Shown piece after piece: positions 7,681 to 17,272 of a stretch of DNA of 33,797 bases. Position 1 is the stretch's first letter. Each line of letters begins with the position of its first letter. A model generated the notes under the pieces. The model was not told the DNA's origin. It ran no database searches and saw only the letters and a program-made list of their open reading frames with translations. The stretch is from Candidatus Nealsoniibacteriota bacterium. GTDB taxonomy: Bacteria; Patescibacteriota; Minisyncoccia; Minisyncoccales; PWPS01. The translations under genes and the position numbers were made by a program. The stretch spans positions 1 through 33,797 of the forward strand of contig PWKK01000003.1 of the NCBI GenBank assembly GCA_003560665.1, read 5' to 3'.

Positions 7681-8862
7681 TTACAAAAAATGCTTTTTCC
7701 TAATCTTTTTGTGATAGCTTAGTGCAAATCTGTGTGCTTCATGCTGCACGCGAAGTAAAACGTCTCTCTCAAATCCTTTAATATCCCCTGTAATCTTCTC
7801 TTTTCTCCCACGCCCCCTCCTTCCGACGCCCACTACGGGAATATCAAAACCTTTTTCGTTTAAAGCCTCTTTGGTTGTACTTACCTGCCCCTTCCCTCCA
7901 TCGATAACCATTAGAGAGGGCAACGGCCAACTTTTCTGAAGTCTTCTTTGAATTATTTCTCGAATCATCTTCGTGTCATCTGACCTTGTAACCTCTTTTA
8001 TTTTAAAAAGCCTATACTGCTCCTTTTGCGGAAAGCTTCCTTTAAAGACGACCATCGACCCCACCGAAAAATTTCCTGCAATATTTGAAACATCATACCC
8101 CTCTACTCTTATAGAAGATACTTCCTCTTTTTTCTTTCCGATAAGCGCTGTTTCTTGGATATAGGAGAGAGCGTCTATTTTTCTTTTAATATCTTTTGCT
8201 TTTTCGTATTCTAACTTTTCGCTTTTCTCTCGCATTTGTCTCTCAAGCTCCAGTATGATTTTCTTTTTTCCTCCTTTGAAAAAAAGTTCGATATTCTCAA
8301 TATTTTTGATGTAATCCTTCTTACTGACTTTGCCGACACACGTTCCCGGACAAAGTCCTATCTGGTAATGAAAACAGGCGACCCCTTTCTTTATTTCTTT
8401 TTTTGTATGAGTAGAATAAGGAAAAATTTTTCTTATTATCTTAAGAGCTTCTCTTATTTCCGCAGAGTAAACAAAGGGACCAAAAACACTTTTTTTTTCT
8501 TCTTCCTCTAACTTTTTTCCTCTCCTAAGAATCACTCTTGGATAATCTTCTTTTGTAATGACTACATGCAAAAAACTTCGGTCATCGTTTTCCTTTATGT
8601 TGTAAAAAGGTTTTTTTTCTTTGATAAGTTCCGCTTCTCTGATTAACGCTTCAATAACCGTCTCTTTTGTTTCATAGTTTATACTCTTCGTATCACCAAT
8701 AATCCCTCTGCTTTTTTTATCCTTTCCGATAAAATAGCTTTGAACTCTTCTTTGAAGATTGGCCGCCTTGCCGATGTAAATCGCATCACCTTCCTTGTTC
8801 TGAAAGATATAAACACCGGGGGTTTTCGGTATTTTTTTTATTTCATCTTTTATTCTTTTCAT
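7681..8862 (-). CDS. uvrC: Excinuclease ABC subunit C (short form)
   Basis: GIY-YIG (TPGVYIFQNKEGDAIYIGKAANLQRRVQSYF), UVR motif (LEYEKAKDIKRKIDAL), endonuclease motifs VEGYDVSNIAG, VIDGGKGQ and HEAHRFALSYH; ends directly after the last, 393 aa. Confidence 0.9.
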   Translation of the reverse strand: MKRIKDEIKKIPKTPGVYIFQNKEGDAIYIGKAANLQRRVQSYFIGKDKKSRGIIGDTKSINYETKETVIEALIREAELIKEKKPFYNIKENDDRSFLHVVITKEDYPRVILRRGKKLEEEEKKSVFGPFVYSAEIREALKIIRKIFPYSTHTKKEIKKGVACFHYQIGLCPGTCVGKVSKKDYIKNIENIELFFKGGKKKIILELERQMREKSEKLEYEKAKDIKRKIDALSYIQETALIGKKKEEVSSIRVEGYDVSNIAGNFSVGSMVVFKGSFPQKEQYRLFKIKEVTRSDDTKMIREIIQRRLQKSWPLPSLMVIDGGKGQVSTTKEALNEKGFDIPVVGVGRRGRGRKEKITGDIKGFERDVLLRVQHEAHRFALSYHKKIRKKHFL

Positions 8863-8865
8863 AAT

Positions 8866-11364
8866 TTAAAAAATATTTCTTAAATACTTCCCGGTGAAAC
8901 TTTCCTTTTTTTTAGAGATTTCCCGAGGGTTGCCGGTTGCAATTACTTTTCCTCCTTTTTCTCCGCCACGCGGCCCCAGATCGATTACATAATCGGCATT
9001 TTTTATCACATCGAGATGATGTTCTATCAAAACAACCGTGTTTCCTCTGTTTACCAAGAACTGCAAAACTTCTATTAGTTTCTTGACATCTTCGTAATGG
9101 AGACCTACCGTGGGTTCATCTAAAATATAGACCGTATTACGCGTATCGGGTTTTGCCAGTTCGGCAGAAAGTTTTATCCTTTGCGCCTCCCCTCCAGAGA
9201 GTGTGGTAGCCGATTGCCCTAAAGAAAGATAACCAAGACCAACGTCTTGCAGTATTTTAAGTTTTCTTTTAATCCAAGGGGTATCTTTAAAAAATAAAAA
9301 AGCTTCATCGACTGTCATATTTAGAACTTCGAATATACTCTTTCCCCTGTATTTGATTTCCAAGGTTTCTCTGTTAAACCTTTTTCCCTTGCAAACCGGA
9401 CAAGTAACAAAAATCGTTGGTAAGAAGTGCATTTCTATCGCATTGTATCCGTATCCGTTACAGTTCTCGCACCTGCCCCCGGGAACATTAAAGCTAAATC
9501 TCCCCGGTTTCCATCCTCTGATCTTTGCCTCTTCGACATAAGAAAAAATTTCTCTTATGTCGGTAAAAGCCCCTACATAAGTAACAGGCGTGGAGCGTGG
9601 CGTTTTTCCAATAGGTGTCTGACTGATATTTATTACTTTATCCACGTACTCTGCCCCAAGAAACTTCTTGCAATTAATTTCCTCTACCTTTCTTCTGTTT
9701 ATTTTCCCAAAAAGTCCCTTATAGAGAATGTCATAGACTAAAGTGCTTTTCCCGGAACCGGAAACTCCGGTGACTGCTACAAACCTGGACAGAGGAAGAT
9801 CCACATTAATTCCTTTCAGATTGTGTGCTCTTGCCCCTCTTATTTTTAACAAAAGAGTAGACGATTTAATCTTCCTCCATTTTTCGGGAAGTGGTATTTT
9901 CCGTTCTCCACGGAGATAGTCTAGTGTAAGAGAGTTGATTGAATTATCCTTTATGATATCGGGAATTTTTCCGGAAGCAATCACCCGTCCTCCATTCACC
10001 CCGGCACCGGGACCAAAGTCCACCAAGTAATCAGATGAAAAAATTGTTTTTTCATCATGCTCTACCACAATAATGGTGTTGCCAATGTCACGGAGACTTT
10101 GCAGGGTTTTTATAAGGCGTTCGTTATCTTCTTGGTGAAGCCCGATGGTGGGTTCATCTAGGATATAGAGCGTTCCGACAAGACGCAAACCCACCTGCGT
10201 GGCAAGCTTTATCCTTTGCGCCTCTCCCCCCGAAAGAGTGTGTGATGCTCTATCCAGTGTTAAGTATTCAAGGCCGATATCCGAAAGAAAACCAACTCTA
10301 TCTTTAATCTCCCTTAGGGGAGCTTGCGCTACTTCCCTGTCATAATCACTTAACTCTTCTTCGAGTGTATAAAAAAAGTCAACACTGTCTGAAATAAACA
10401 TCTCAACTACTTCACTAATGTTCTTTCCGTTGACCAAAACATGTAGCGCTTCTTCTCTCAAGCGTCTTCCGTTACAACTCTTGCAAAGCTCCTCGGAAAA
10501 CACCTCTTTTTTCCCCAAACCGTTACAATCGGGACAAGCTCCATAGGGGCTGTTAAAAGAGAAAAGCCTCGGCTCTATCTCGGGGTAGGAAAAATTATCC
10601 CTTGGGCAGGAAAGTTTCTCGGAAAACTTTCTTTCTCCTTCGGATGTAATCGCCTCTAAGAATCCGTTTCCTTTTTTTAAGGCAACTTCTACCGCTTCAG
10701 ATAACCTCTCTCTTTTTTCCTTAAATTTTTCCTTTCCTGATATCTCATCGACCACGACCGAGATGTCATGCCTTTCATAGCGGGGCATTACAATTCTCTC
10801 TCTTAGAGAATAAAAACTCCCGTCAATGCGCACTTTTTTAAAGCCGTCGTTTAAAAGGTTGTAGAGAAGTTGATAGTACTCCCCTTTTCTACCCCTAACC
10901 ACCGGTGACAAGATGGTAATTTTTTCTTTTTCTTTCGTTTCGAGAATAACATCGACAATCTGATCCACGCCAAGAGAAGTTATCTCTTCTCCACACTCCG
11001 GACAGTGTGGTTTTCCTATTCTTGCAAACAAAACTCTTAAAAAATCATATATTTCAGTAACAGTAGCCACTGTAGAGCGTGGATTGTGAGATTTTGCCTT
11101 TTGATCAATAGATATTGCCGGTGAAAGGCCCTCTATTTCGTCCACTTCCGGCTTATCGGTCTTGCTTAGGAATTGTCTCGCATATGAGGAAAGAGACTCC
11201 ACATAACGCCTTTGTCCTTCGGCAAAAATAGTATCAAAAGCCAATGATGTTTTCCCGGACCCGGAAATCCCCGTAAAAACCGTCATTTTTCCTCGCGGAA
11301 TATCTACATCAACATTTTTTAGGTTGTGTTCTTTAGCTCCTTTAATTGATATTTTTTCTTTCAT
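8866..11364 (-). CDS. uvrA: Excinuclease ABC subunit A (short form)
   Basis: Two Walker A ([29 protein letters not shown]), two [11 protein letters not shown] signatures, UvrA Cys motifs; 832 aa. Confidence 0.95.
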   Translation of the reverse strand: MKEKISIKGAKEHNLKNVDVDIPRGKMTVFTGISGSGKTSLAFDTIFAEGQRRYVESLSSYARQFLSKTDKPEVDEIEGLSPAISIDQKAKSHNPRSTVATVTEIYDFLRVLFARIGKPHCPECGEEITSLGVDQIVDVILETKEKEKITILSPVVRGRKGEYYQLLYNLLNDGFKKVRIDGSFYSLRERIVMPRYERHDISVVVDEISGKEKFKEKRERLSEAVEVALKKGNGFLEAITSEGERKFSEKLSCPRDNFSYPEIEPRLFSFNSPYGACPDCNGLGKKEVFSEELCKSCNGRRLREEALHVLVNGKNISEVVEMFISDSVDFFYTLEEELSDYDREVAQAPLREIKDRVGFLSDIGLEYLTLDRASHTLSGGEAQRIKLATQVGLRLVGTLYILDEPTIGLHQEDNERLIKTLQSLRDIGNTIIVVEHDEKTIFSSDYLVDFGPGAGVNGGRVIASGKIPDIIKDNSINSLTLDYLRGERKIPLPEKWRKIKSSTLLLKIRGARAHNLKGINVDLPLSRFVAVTGVSGSGKSTLVYDILYKGLFGKINRRKVEEINCKKFLGAEYVDKVINISQTPIGKTPRSTPVTYVGAFTDIREIFSYVEEAKIRGWKPGRFSFNVPGGRCENCNGYGYNAIEMHFLPTIFVTCPVCKGKRFNRETLEIKYRGKSIFEVLNMTVDEAFLFFKDTPWIKRKLKILQDVGLGYLSLGQSATTLSGGEAQRIKLSAELAKPDTRNTVYILDEPTVGLHYEDVKKLIEVLQFLVNRGNTVVLIEHHLDVIKNADYVIDLGPRGGEKGGKVIATGNPREISKKKESFTGKYLRNIF

Positions 11365-11375
11365 CTTGAAGTGTT

Positions 11376-13346
11376 TTAATTTTCGGAAACCCTCTTTTTT
11401 AATTCCTTTATCTCATCGCGCAACACGGCGGCAAGCTCAAAGTCCAAATCATGCGCCGCCTGTCTCATCTCTTTCTCCTTTTCTTTGATAAACTTTTTCA
11501 TCTCTTTCTCAGATTTCGGCAGTGGTTTCGTTTCAATGTCAAGGGTTTTTTCGGTGGGGATAATGTCGCCAATCTCCTTTTCTATCGTCCGTGGAACGAT
11601 GTCGTGCTTTTTATTATGCTCTATTTGTATCTTCCTTCTTCTTTCCGTCTCGCCAACTGCCCGCTCTATCGATCCGGTAATTTTGTCGGCATATATCAAA
11701 ACCTCTCCCTCTACATTCCGTGCCGCACGCCCAATGGTTTGAATCAGTGAAGTCTCACTGCGCAAAAACCCTTCTTTATCGGCGTCCAGTATTGCAACCA
11801 GAGAAACTTCCGGAAGGTCTAATCCTTCTCGTAAAAGATTTACTCCCACCACCACATCTATCTCCCCTTTTCGAAGAGAAGTAAGAACTTTGATTCTTTC
11901 AAGTGACTTAACGTCGCTGTGCAGATAAGATATCTTTACTTTTTTCTCTTTGAGGTATTCTGTAAGGTCTTCGGCCATTTTTTTAGTAAGAGTTGTAACA
12001 AGTGTTCTCTGCTTTCTTTTCTTTCTTTCATCTATTCTACCTAAAAGATCTTTTATCTGCCCTTTGCAGGGAAGAATTGTAACCTTCGGGTCGACGAGTC
12101 CGGTAGGTCTTATTATCTGCTCTACAACTTGCCTGCTTTTCTTTTTTTCATATTCGGCCGGAGTGGCAGAAATGTATATTGATTGATTGGTGCTTTCTTC
12201 AAACTCTTCAAAGGTGAGTGGTCTGTTATCCATTGCCGAAGGGAGACGAAATCCGTGTTTTATCAAAGATTCTTTTCTCGACTTGTTCCCGTAATACATA
12301 GCTCCTATCTGAGGAAGAGTAATGTGTGACTCATCAATAATCGTTAAAAAATCCTCATTAAAATAATCAAGAAGTGAGGAGGGAGACTCTCCCGGCTTTC
12401 TATTTGACAGGTGTCGGGAGTAATTCTCGATACCGTGACAATACCCCATCTCTCTTAATCTCGCTATGTCGTTTCTCGTAATTTGTTCTATCCTCTCTGC
12501 CTCAAGAGGCATACTCCTTTTTTCAAAATAATCAATTCGCTCTTTAAGCTCTTTTTCTATTTTTAAAATAGCTTCTTCTGTTCCTTTTTCTTCGGCAAGA
12601 AAGTGCCTGACGGGAGAGATGACCACTTCTTCTATCTCCGGTGTCTCTCCGGGAACAAAACCTTGAATCGGATCTACAGAAAAAATCTTTTCCACTTTTT
12701 TTTCAGAAAGTTCTACCTGATAAATAATATCTTCATTTACCGGAGCGATCTGTAGTACATCTCCTTGTACCCTGAACCTCCCTCGCTCTAAAACCGAAGG
12801 GGTCCTTGTAAGGTGCATTTTAACAAGTGACTTTATAATCTCCTTTCGAGTCTTCTTCTCTCCTTTTTTAATCCGAAAAATATTTTTTTTATAGACCGTA
12901 GGCAAACCCAGATCGTAAATACAAGACACAGAAGCCACTACAACAACATCTGAACGGGTTAAAAGAGCTGTAGTAGCGCCATGCCTTAGCTTGTCTATCT
13001 CCTCGTTAATAAGAGCCTCTTTTCTTATGTAGGTATCGGTTTGTTTTATGTAAGCTTCCGGCTGGTAATAATCGTAATAAGAAACAAAATAATGAACGGA
13101 GTTGTTCGGAAAAAAATGCCTGAATTCATTGCAAAGCTGAGCCGCAAGTGTCTTGTTGTGACTTATGACAAGCGCTGGTTTTTGAACTTTTTCAATTACT
13201 TTTGCAACGCTATACGTTTTGCCCGAACCGGTAACCCCAAGTAAAGTTTGATAGTCAAACCTCTTTTTTATTCCCTTCACCAGTTTTTCTATCGCTTTGG
13301 GCTGATCCCCAGCGGGATCAAAGTTCGCTCTTAAAGTAAATTCCAT
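11376..13346 (-). CDS. uvrB: Excinuclease ABC subunit B
   Basis: [95 protein letters not shown]-terminal UVR domain. Confidence 0.97.
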   Translation of the reverse strand: MEFTLRANFDPAGDQPKAIEKLVKGIKKRFDYQTLLGVTGSGKTYSVAKVIEKVQKPALVISHNKTLAAQLCNEFRHFFPNNSVHYFVSYYDYYQPEAYIKQTDTYIRKEALINEEIDKLRHGATTALLTRSDVVVVASVSCIYDLGLPTVYKKNIFRIKKGEKKTRKEIIKSLVKMHLTRTPSVLERGRFRVQGDVLQIAPVNEDIIYQVELSEKKVEKIFSVDPIQGFVPGETPEIEEVVISPVRHFLAEEKGTEEAILKIEKELKERIDYFEKRSMPLEAERIEQITRNDIARLREMGYCHGIENYSRHLSNRKPGESPSSLLDYFNEDFLTIIDESHITLPQIGAMYYGNKSRKESLIKHGFRLPSAMDNRPLTFEEFEESTNQSIYISATPAEYEKKKSRQVVEQIIRPTGLVDPKVTILPCKGQIKDLLGRIDERKKRKQRTLVTTLTKKMAEDLTEYLKEKKVKISYLHSDVKSLERIKVLTSLRKGEIDVVVGVNLLREGLDLPEVSLVAILDADKEGFLRSETSLIQTIGRAARNVEGEVLIYADKITGSIERAVGETERRRKIQIEHNKKHDIVPRTIEKEIGDIIPTEKTLDIETKPLPKSEKEMKKFIKEKEKEMRQAAHDLDFELAAVLRDEIKELKKRVSEN

Positions 13347-13355
13347 GGTAAAACT

Positions 13356-13382
13356 CCCCTCCTTTTTGCTTGTCAGGAGGGG
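13356..13382 (-). promoter_or_regulatory. 5'-UTR hairpin sequestering the uvrB Shine-Dalgarno
   Basis: Minus-strand RNA CCCCUCCU-(11-nt loop GACAAGCAAAA)-AGGAGGGG, 8-bp perfect stem whose 3' arm is the SD (AGGAGG), 9 nt before the ATG. Confidence 0.6.
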
Positions 13383-13403
13383 GTTAATTTTTATTACCTT
13401 CTG

Positions 13404-13431
13404 ATTATAACATGTAATGTCTCAAATTCAA
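13404..13431 (-). promoter_or_regulatory. Promoter for uvrB-uvrA-uvrC
   Basis: Minus strand TTGAAT (13426-13431), 16-nt spacer, extended TGT-TATAAT (hexamer 13404-13409). Confidence 0.6.
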
Positions 13432-13467
13432 CAAACACCTAATTTGGGTAGACTGCCCCGAATACAT

Positions 13468-13498
13468 AAAAAAGAGGGCAAATGCCCCCTTCTTTTTA
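13468..13498 (-). terminator. Rho-independent terminator downstream of mraZ-like gene
   Basis: Minus strand AAAAAGAAGGGGGCATTTGCCCTCTTTTTT: GC-rich stem with one mismatch followed by a T run. Confidence 0.7.
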
Positions 13499-13511
13499 AG
13501 TAAATTTCGGT

Positions 13512-13838
13512 CTATTGACTTTCTTCTTCAGAGTCAACTAGTTCAGTTTTTATATGATTCTTACAACCAACAAAACGTATTTTACAGGAACGGAAAAATG
13601 TTTTCTCCCTTAACTCTTTGGGAATAACAACTCTTCCTTGCCGATCCACTTTTTTCTCGTAAATGTAACGACTGTCATCATCCCCAAAATCCTCTATTGA
13701 AGGATATAAGTAGATCTCTATTTTCTTTTCATCGATCAGATAAAAATAAACATATTTTCCCGTCAAACCAAAGCTTCCCGGTAAACTTACTCTTCCTTTT
13801 TTGTCTATTCTACGGACAAAACTCCCATAAAATTTCAT
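13512..13838 (-). CDS. mraZ: MraZ-like SpoVT/AbrB double-domain DNA-binding protein
   Basis: Two characteristic motifs, RRIDKKGRVSLPGSF and KKVDRQGRVVIPKELRE; 108 aa, short for MraZ. Confidence 0.75.
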   Translation of the reverse strand: MKFYGSFVRRIDKKGRVSLPGSFGLTGKYVYFYLIDEKKIEIYLYPSIEDFGDDDSRYIYEKKVDRQGRVVIPKELREKTFFRSCKIRFVGCKNHIKTELVDSEEESQ

Positions 13839-13888
13839 CTCAAATCCCTCCCTTTTTTATTAACCTCCTTTATCTTCTACTAATACAA

Positions 13889-13917
13889 ATTATACAATAA
13901 ATCTGAATAAAAAGCAA
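13889..13917 (-). promoter_or_regulatory. Promoter of mraZ-like gene
   Basis: Minus strand TTGCTT (13912-13917), 17-nt spacer, TATAAT (13889-13894), followed by GGAGG-containing leader. Confidence 0.6.
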
Positions 13918-13999
13918 AAAATCATTTTAGATCTCTACCAAAAAAACGATAAATAATTTCTTTGAGAAAGCTTTTTTTCTTTATTGAGCCACAGTGGAC

Positions 14000-14032
14000 A
14001 AAAAAAATCCCATGCTTAGATGAGCTGGGATT
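14000..14032 (-). terminator. Rho-independent terminator downstream of response regulator
   Basis: Minus strand AATCCCAGCTCATCTAAGCATGGGATTTTTTTT: AATCCCA/TGGGATT stem plus T run. Confidence 0.7.
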
Positions 14033-14123
14033 CGATTTAAAATTAAAGAAAATAGAAATGGTTAAATCATTCGTGGAAAGTACTTTACACCCTCTCTTTA
14101 TTTGTAGTATCTAGATTATTTCA

Positions 14124-14516
14124 CTAAAGATCCAGAAGATTTTTTGCCTTCATTAATACTTCTTTTGGCTCAATAGAGGTTTTTATAAAATAATATGATG
14201 GTTTGTATTTTTGAATTACGGTTAAAATATGGTCGCTGGAATCAAGATTCGTTAGCATGATGATTGGCACATTTTTCCCCCACTCTTCATCTTCACGAAT
14301 TTCTTTTAATACTTCTGTGCCCTCCTTTTTTGGAAGCAAAACATCCAGAATTATGATATCTGGCTTTTTCAAAAAAGCCTTCTTTATTCCCTTTTCTCCG
14401 TCATCGGCAACAAAAACCTCAAACCCCTCATAAGAGAAAAAATCACTATACATCTCAGACAACATAGCTTCATCTTCGATAATGAGCACTTTTTTGTTGT
14501 TTGTCTTTTTTTCCAT
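14124..14516 (-). CDS. CheY-like single-domain response regulator
   Basis: KKVLIIEDEAML, phosphoacceptor IIILDVLLPKKEG, IIMLTNL, YYFIKTS; no output domain. Confidence 0.9.
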   Translation of the reverse strand: MEKKTNNKKVLIIEDEAMLSEMYSDFFSYEGFEVFVADDGEKGIKKAFLKKPDIIILDVLLPKKEGTEVLKEIREDEEWGKNVPIIMLTNLDSSDHILTVIQKYKPSYYFIKTSIEPKEVLMKAKNLLDL

Positions 14517-14653
14517 AAATTTTAAAATTTTTTTTAATTATAGTGTAAAGAATAAAAAAAACAACTGTTAATCGCTTGTAAGCAGAATTAGAAAAAATAT
14601 AACACACCTATGCATCCTAAAAGTCCGTTTTTTAAAAATAAATTTAACTTTTC

Positions 14654-15235
14654 CTAATTCTCACTTTTCATCTTCTCTTTGAGAGCTTCAAGAAATAAAA
14701 TATTTTGCTGGTAAAGTCCCCTATACTCTTCAGCATCGCCCAACCCCAGTGTTTCCCAAATCTGTGCTCTTTCTTCTATTTGTGGCATATCCTCCTCTTT
14801 TTCCTGATAAAATTCAAACAACGTCCTAGCGAGTAAATCTTCAATTTCTTCTGGGGGAAGTGCTTTTTCAGCATTATCTTCTGGAAAAAAATCTTCTACC
14901 AACTCATTTTCTTTTAAATTTTCTTTGGGCTCATAATCAATATTTACCGTAGAAAAAAGATTGAAATAATCCTCTTTTGTCATCTCTTGGACAATTCTTT
15001 CGTCTTCTGCCCACCTCTCCAGCACCCTTGAGTATTTTTGCTGATTAATCTCAACAACTGGACTTTCGTGAAATCGCTTTTGTTGTGTCATGAAAAAATA
15101 AAATAAAGAAAGAAAAATACAGAAAATAATAATCAAGAACAAAACCATTACCGGATTTCCAATTAAATGCCAAAAAAATTTCTGGAGACGAAGTAATATT
15201 TTTTTAATAATGTAAATCGCTTTTTCTTCTTGCAT
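14654..15235 (-). CDS. Single-TM acidic membrane protein at the end of the pilus operon
   Basis: TM NPVMVLFLIIIFCIFLSLFYFF; lies 2 bp after the pilO-like gene; no recognised domain. Confidence 0.5.
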   Translation of the reverse strand: MQEEKAIYIIKKILLRLQKFFWHLIGNPVMVLFLIIIFCIFLSLFYFFMTQQKRFHESPVVEINQQKYSRVLERWAEDERIVQEMTKEDYFNLFSTVNIDYEPKENLKENELVEDFFPEDNAEKALPPEEIEDLLARTLFEFYQEKEEDMPQIEERAQIWETLGLGDAEEYRGLYQQNILFLEALKEKMKSEN

Positions 15236-15237
15236 TT

Positions 15238-15759
15238 TTATTCTTTGTAAAAAATTTTTAGTGACATTGTTGCGTTTATTTCATTTCGCTCATCATTTTT
15301 TCTAATATAAGTTTCGCTTATTCTTATCAATAATTTATTTGAATCAACCTCCTTCAAAAACTTAAAAAAACTATTAGGTTCTCCAAATACCAATAAATTA
15401 ATATTTAGGTAGGGCCAGCTTTCTTCAGAAGATTCCGCTAACTGTATTGACTTTACCTCGTGCTCCAGTTCATGTTTTTTTACTAATTCTCTTAAAAAAA
15501 CAGCTGCTCCTATGGTTTCCTGGCTAGAGATAAACAAATCTTCTATCGTTTCCGTAAATTGATGTAGCTCTTCATAATCATCTTTAGGGGCTTCTGTTTT
15601 TGCGATTAGTTGATCGATCGCAATTCTTGTGCCAACCAGGTTTTCAGAGTTATTTTTAATTTCCCTAAGCAGAGGAGAAACAAAATAAAAAATTATAATT
15701 ATTCCTGCTCCAATAATCAATGAAACTGTAAGCACTTTTATCTGTGTTTCTTTCTTCAT
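15238..15759 (-). CDS. pilO: PilO-like inner-membrane pilus assembly protein
   Basis: N-terminal TM, coiled-coil, LNINLLVFGEPNSFFKFLKEVDSNKLLIRISE resembles PilO C-terminal domain; follows pilN with 4-bp overlap. Confidence 0.7.
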   Translation of the reverse strand: MKKETQIKVLTVSLIIGAGIIIIFYFVSPLLREIKNNSENLVGTRIAIDQLIAKTEAPKDDYEELHQFTETIEDLFISSQETIGAAVFLRELVKKHELEHEVKSIQLAESSEESWPYLNINLLVFGEPNSFFKFLKEVDSNKLLIRISETYIRKNDERNEINATMSLKIFYKE

Positions 15760-16280
15760 AAGTCAAAGGTTATTTTAAAATTAACCCCGGAAACTTCATT
15801 CCATGATCCCAGAGAAAGATCTACGTTATCAAAATTATTTTTAAGATTCTCTTCGATTTTCAACAAATCTTCTAAATCAACGGTTTGTCCATTTAAAACG
15901 ACACTGCCTTTTCCTTGACCGTTCTCTGTGAAGTGAAAACTTTCAATATACGAATTTTCAGAAAATGATTCGTAGATTTTTCGCAAGACATCTGAGATAC
16001 GTACTTTTTTTTGATAATAAGAATCAATCTTGGGGAGCACTTGGTTAATTTCTGTGATCTTTCTTTCTCTTCTTTCAATGTCAGAAAATTCTATTTTCTT
16101 TTCTCGAAAAGCAAGATTTTCTTTTTCCAGAAGATTTTTGGAAAATAAATTCAGAAAATACAATGTCCCACAAAAAAGGACTAGAAAAATTAAAAAGTAA
16201 ATAAGCAAAATAAGCAAAACTCTGTAATTTCTCTCTCCCTTTATCTCTTTATTTTGTTCCTCGGGTAATAAATTTATCAT
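15756..16280 (-). CDS. pilN: PilN-like pilus assembly protein
   Basis: MINLLPEEQNKE N-terminal motif followed by TM, characteristic of PilN; between pilM and pilO. Confidence 0.8.
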   Translation of the reverse strand: MINLLPEEQNKEIKGERNYRVLLILLIYFLIFLVLFCGTLYFLNLFSKNLLEKENLAFREKKIEFSDIERRERKITEINQVLPKIDSYYQKKVRISDVLRKIYESFSENSYIESFHFTENGQGKGSVVLNGQTVDLEDLLKIEENLKNNFDNVDLSLGSWNEVSGVNFKITFDL

Positions 16281-16282
16281 AT

Positions 16283-17242
16283 TTAAACTTTGTATCCTCT
16301 TAGAGCAGCTCCGATTACGTTAGCGTAAATTAGTTTTTTATCAACAGACGGCACCAAGTCATCATCTATTTTAGAGAGAGGGTCACCTTCACTAACATCC
16401 TTTTTTAATTTTTTAGAAAGATTTTCAACCAAATTCTCTTCTTTACTTAAATCGCCGAAGATAATAATTTTTTTAATTTTATCCGTTCCGTAAGAAAAGT
16501 TCTCTGAATGGTAATCTAAATGTTTCTGGATTTCTTGAGAAAATGCATCAGTATAACTTAATTCATTTTCTTCCAAAAAATTAGAATTTAGCGCGATTGA
16601 ACTGGAAAATTGAACAACACCTCCAAAAAAAATAATAAAGGTTTTTTTATCTCCTCTGACATCAACAAATAATATTGATTCTTTTTCCTTGTCTTCTTTA
16701 GTGAGAGCTCTCACTGCCGAAAAGGGGTTGGTTTCAATGAGAATTGGAACAAGATTGCTTTTTTTAAGAACTGCTATATATCCTTCGATAATTTCTTTTG
16801 GCATTGCAACAAGCAAAACACTGATGGGTTTTTCGCCTTCATTTATCGACGAAACAACTTTAAAATCTAAATAGAAGTCATTTAATGGGGGCGGAAAATG
16901 GTTTTCTGCTTCGTATTTAATTGCCGATGACAAGTCCCCTTTCTTCATTTTCGGCATTTTTATTATTTTAAGAAAAGACTTCTCTTCCGAAAGAGAAAGT
17001 TTGACATGTTTTGTCTTTATTTTTTTACCATCCACCCCACCAAGAAGCTTTTCCAAGGTGTCCGTTAAAACATTTTCGTTTTCTATTTTTCCACGGCAAA
17101 TACATCTTTCGTTAACCGGTTCACTCCCGAGAGAAACCAAAGAAATTTTATTTTTCTTTTTTTCTACCTTTGCCAATTTTAAACCGGCTTCTGATATATC
17201 AAGCCCAAAGAAATCAATTTCTATATTAAAAAAACTATGCAT
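16283..17242 (-). CDS. pilM: PilM-like actin-fold pilus assembly ATPase
   Basis: FFGLDISEAGLKLAKVEKK, AIKYEAENHFPPPLNDFYLDFKVV, position before pilN. Confidence 0.85.
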   Translation of the reverse strand: MHSFFNIEIDFFGLDISEAGLKLAKVEKKKNKISLVSLGSEPVNERCICRGKIENENVLTDTLEKLLGGVDGKKIKTKHVKLSLSEEKSFLKIIKMPKMKKGDLSSAIKYEAENHFPPPLNDFYLDFKVVSSINEGEKPISVLLVAMPKEIIEGYIAVLKKSNLVPILIETNPFSAVRALTKEDKEKESILFVDVRGDKKTFIIFFGGVVQFSSSIALNSNFLEENELSYTDAFSQEIQKHLDYHSENFSYGTDKIKKIIIFGDLSKEENLVENLSKKLKKDVSEGDPLSKIDDDLVPSVDKKLIYANVIGAALRGYKV

Positions 17243-17272
17243 ATTTTTCTATATTTTAACAAAATAAAAAAA

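Noticed and set aside
15893-16078. 61-aa ORF inside pilN-like gene
   Set aside because: Alternate frame of a well-supported gene.
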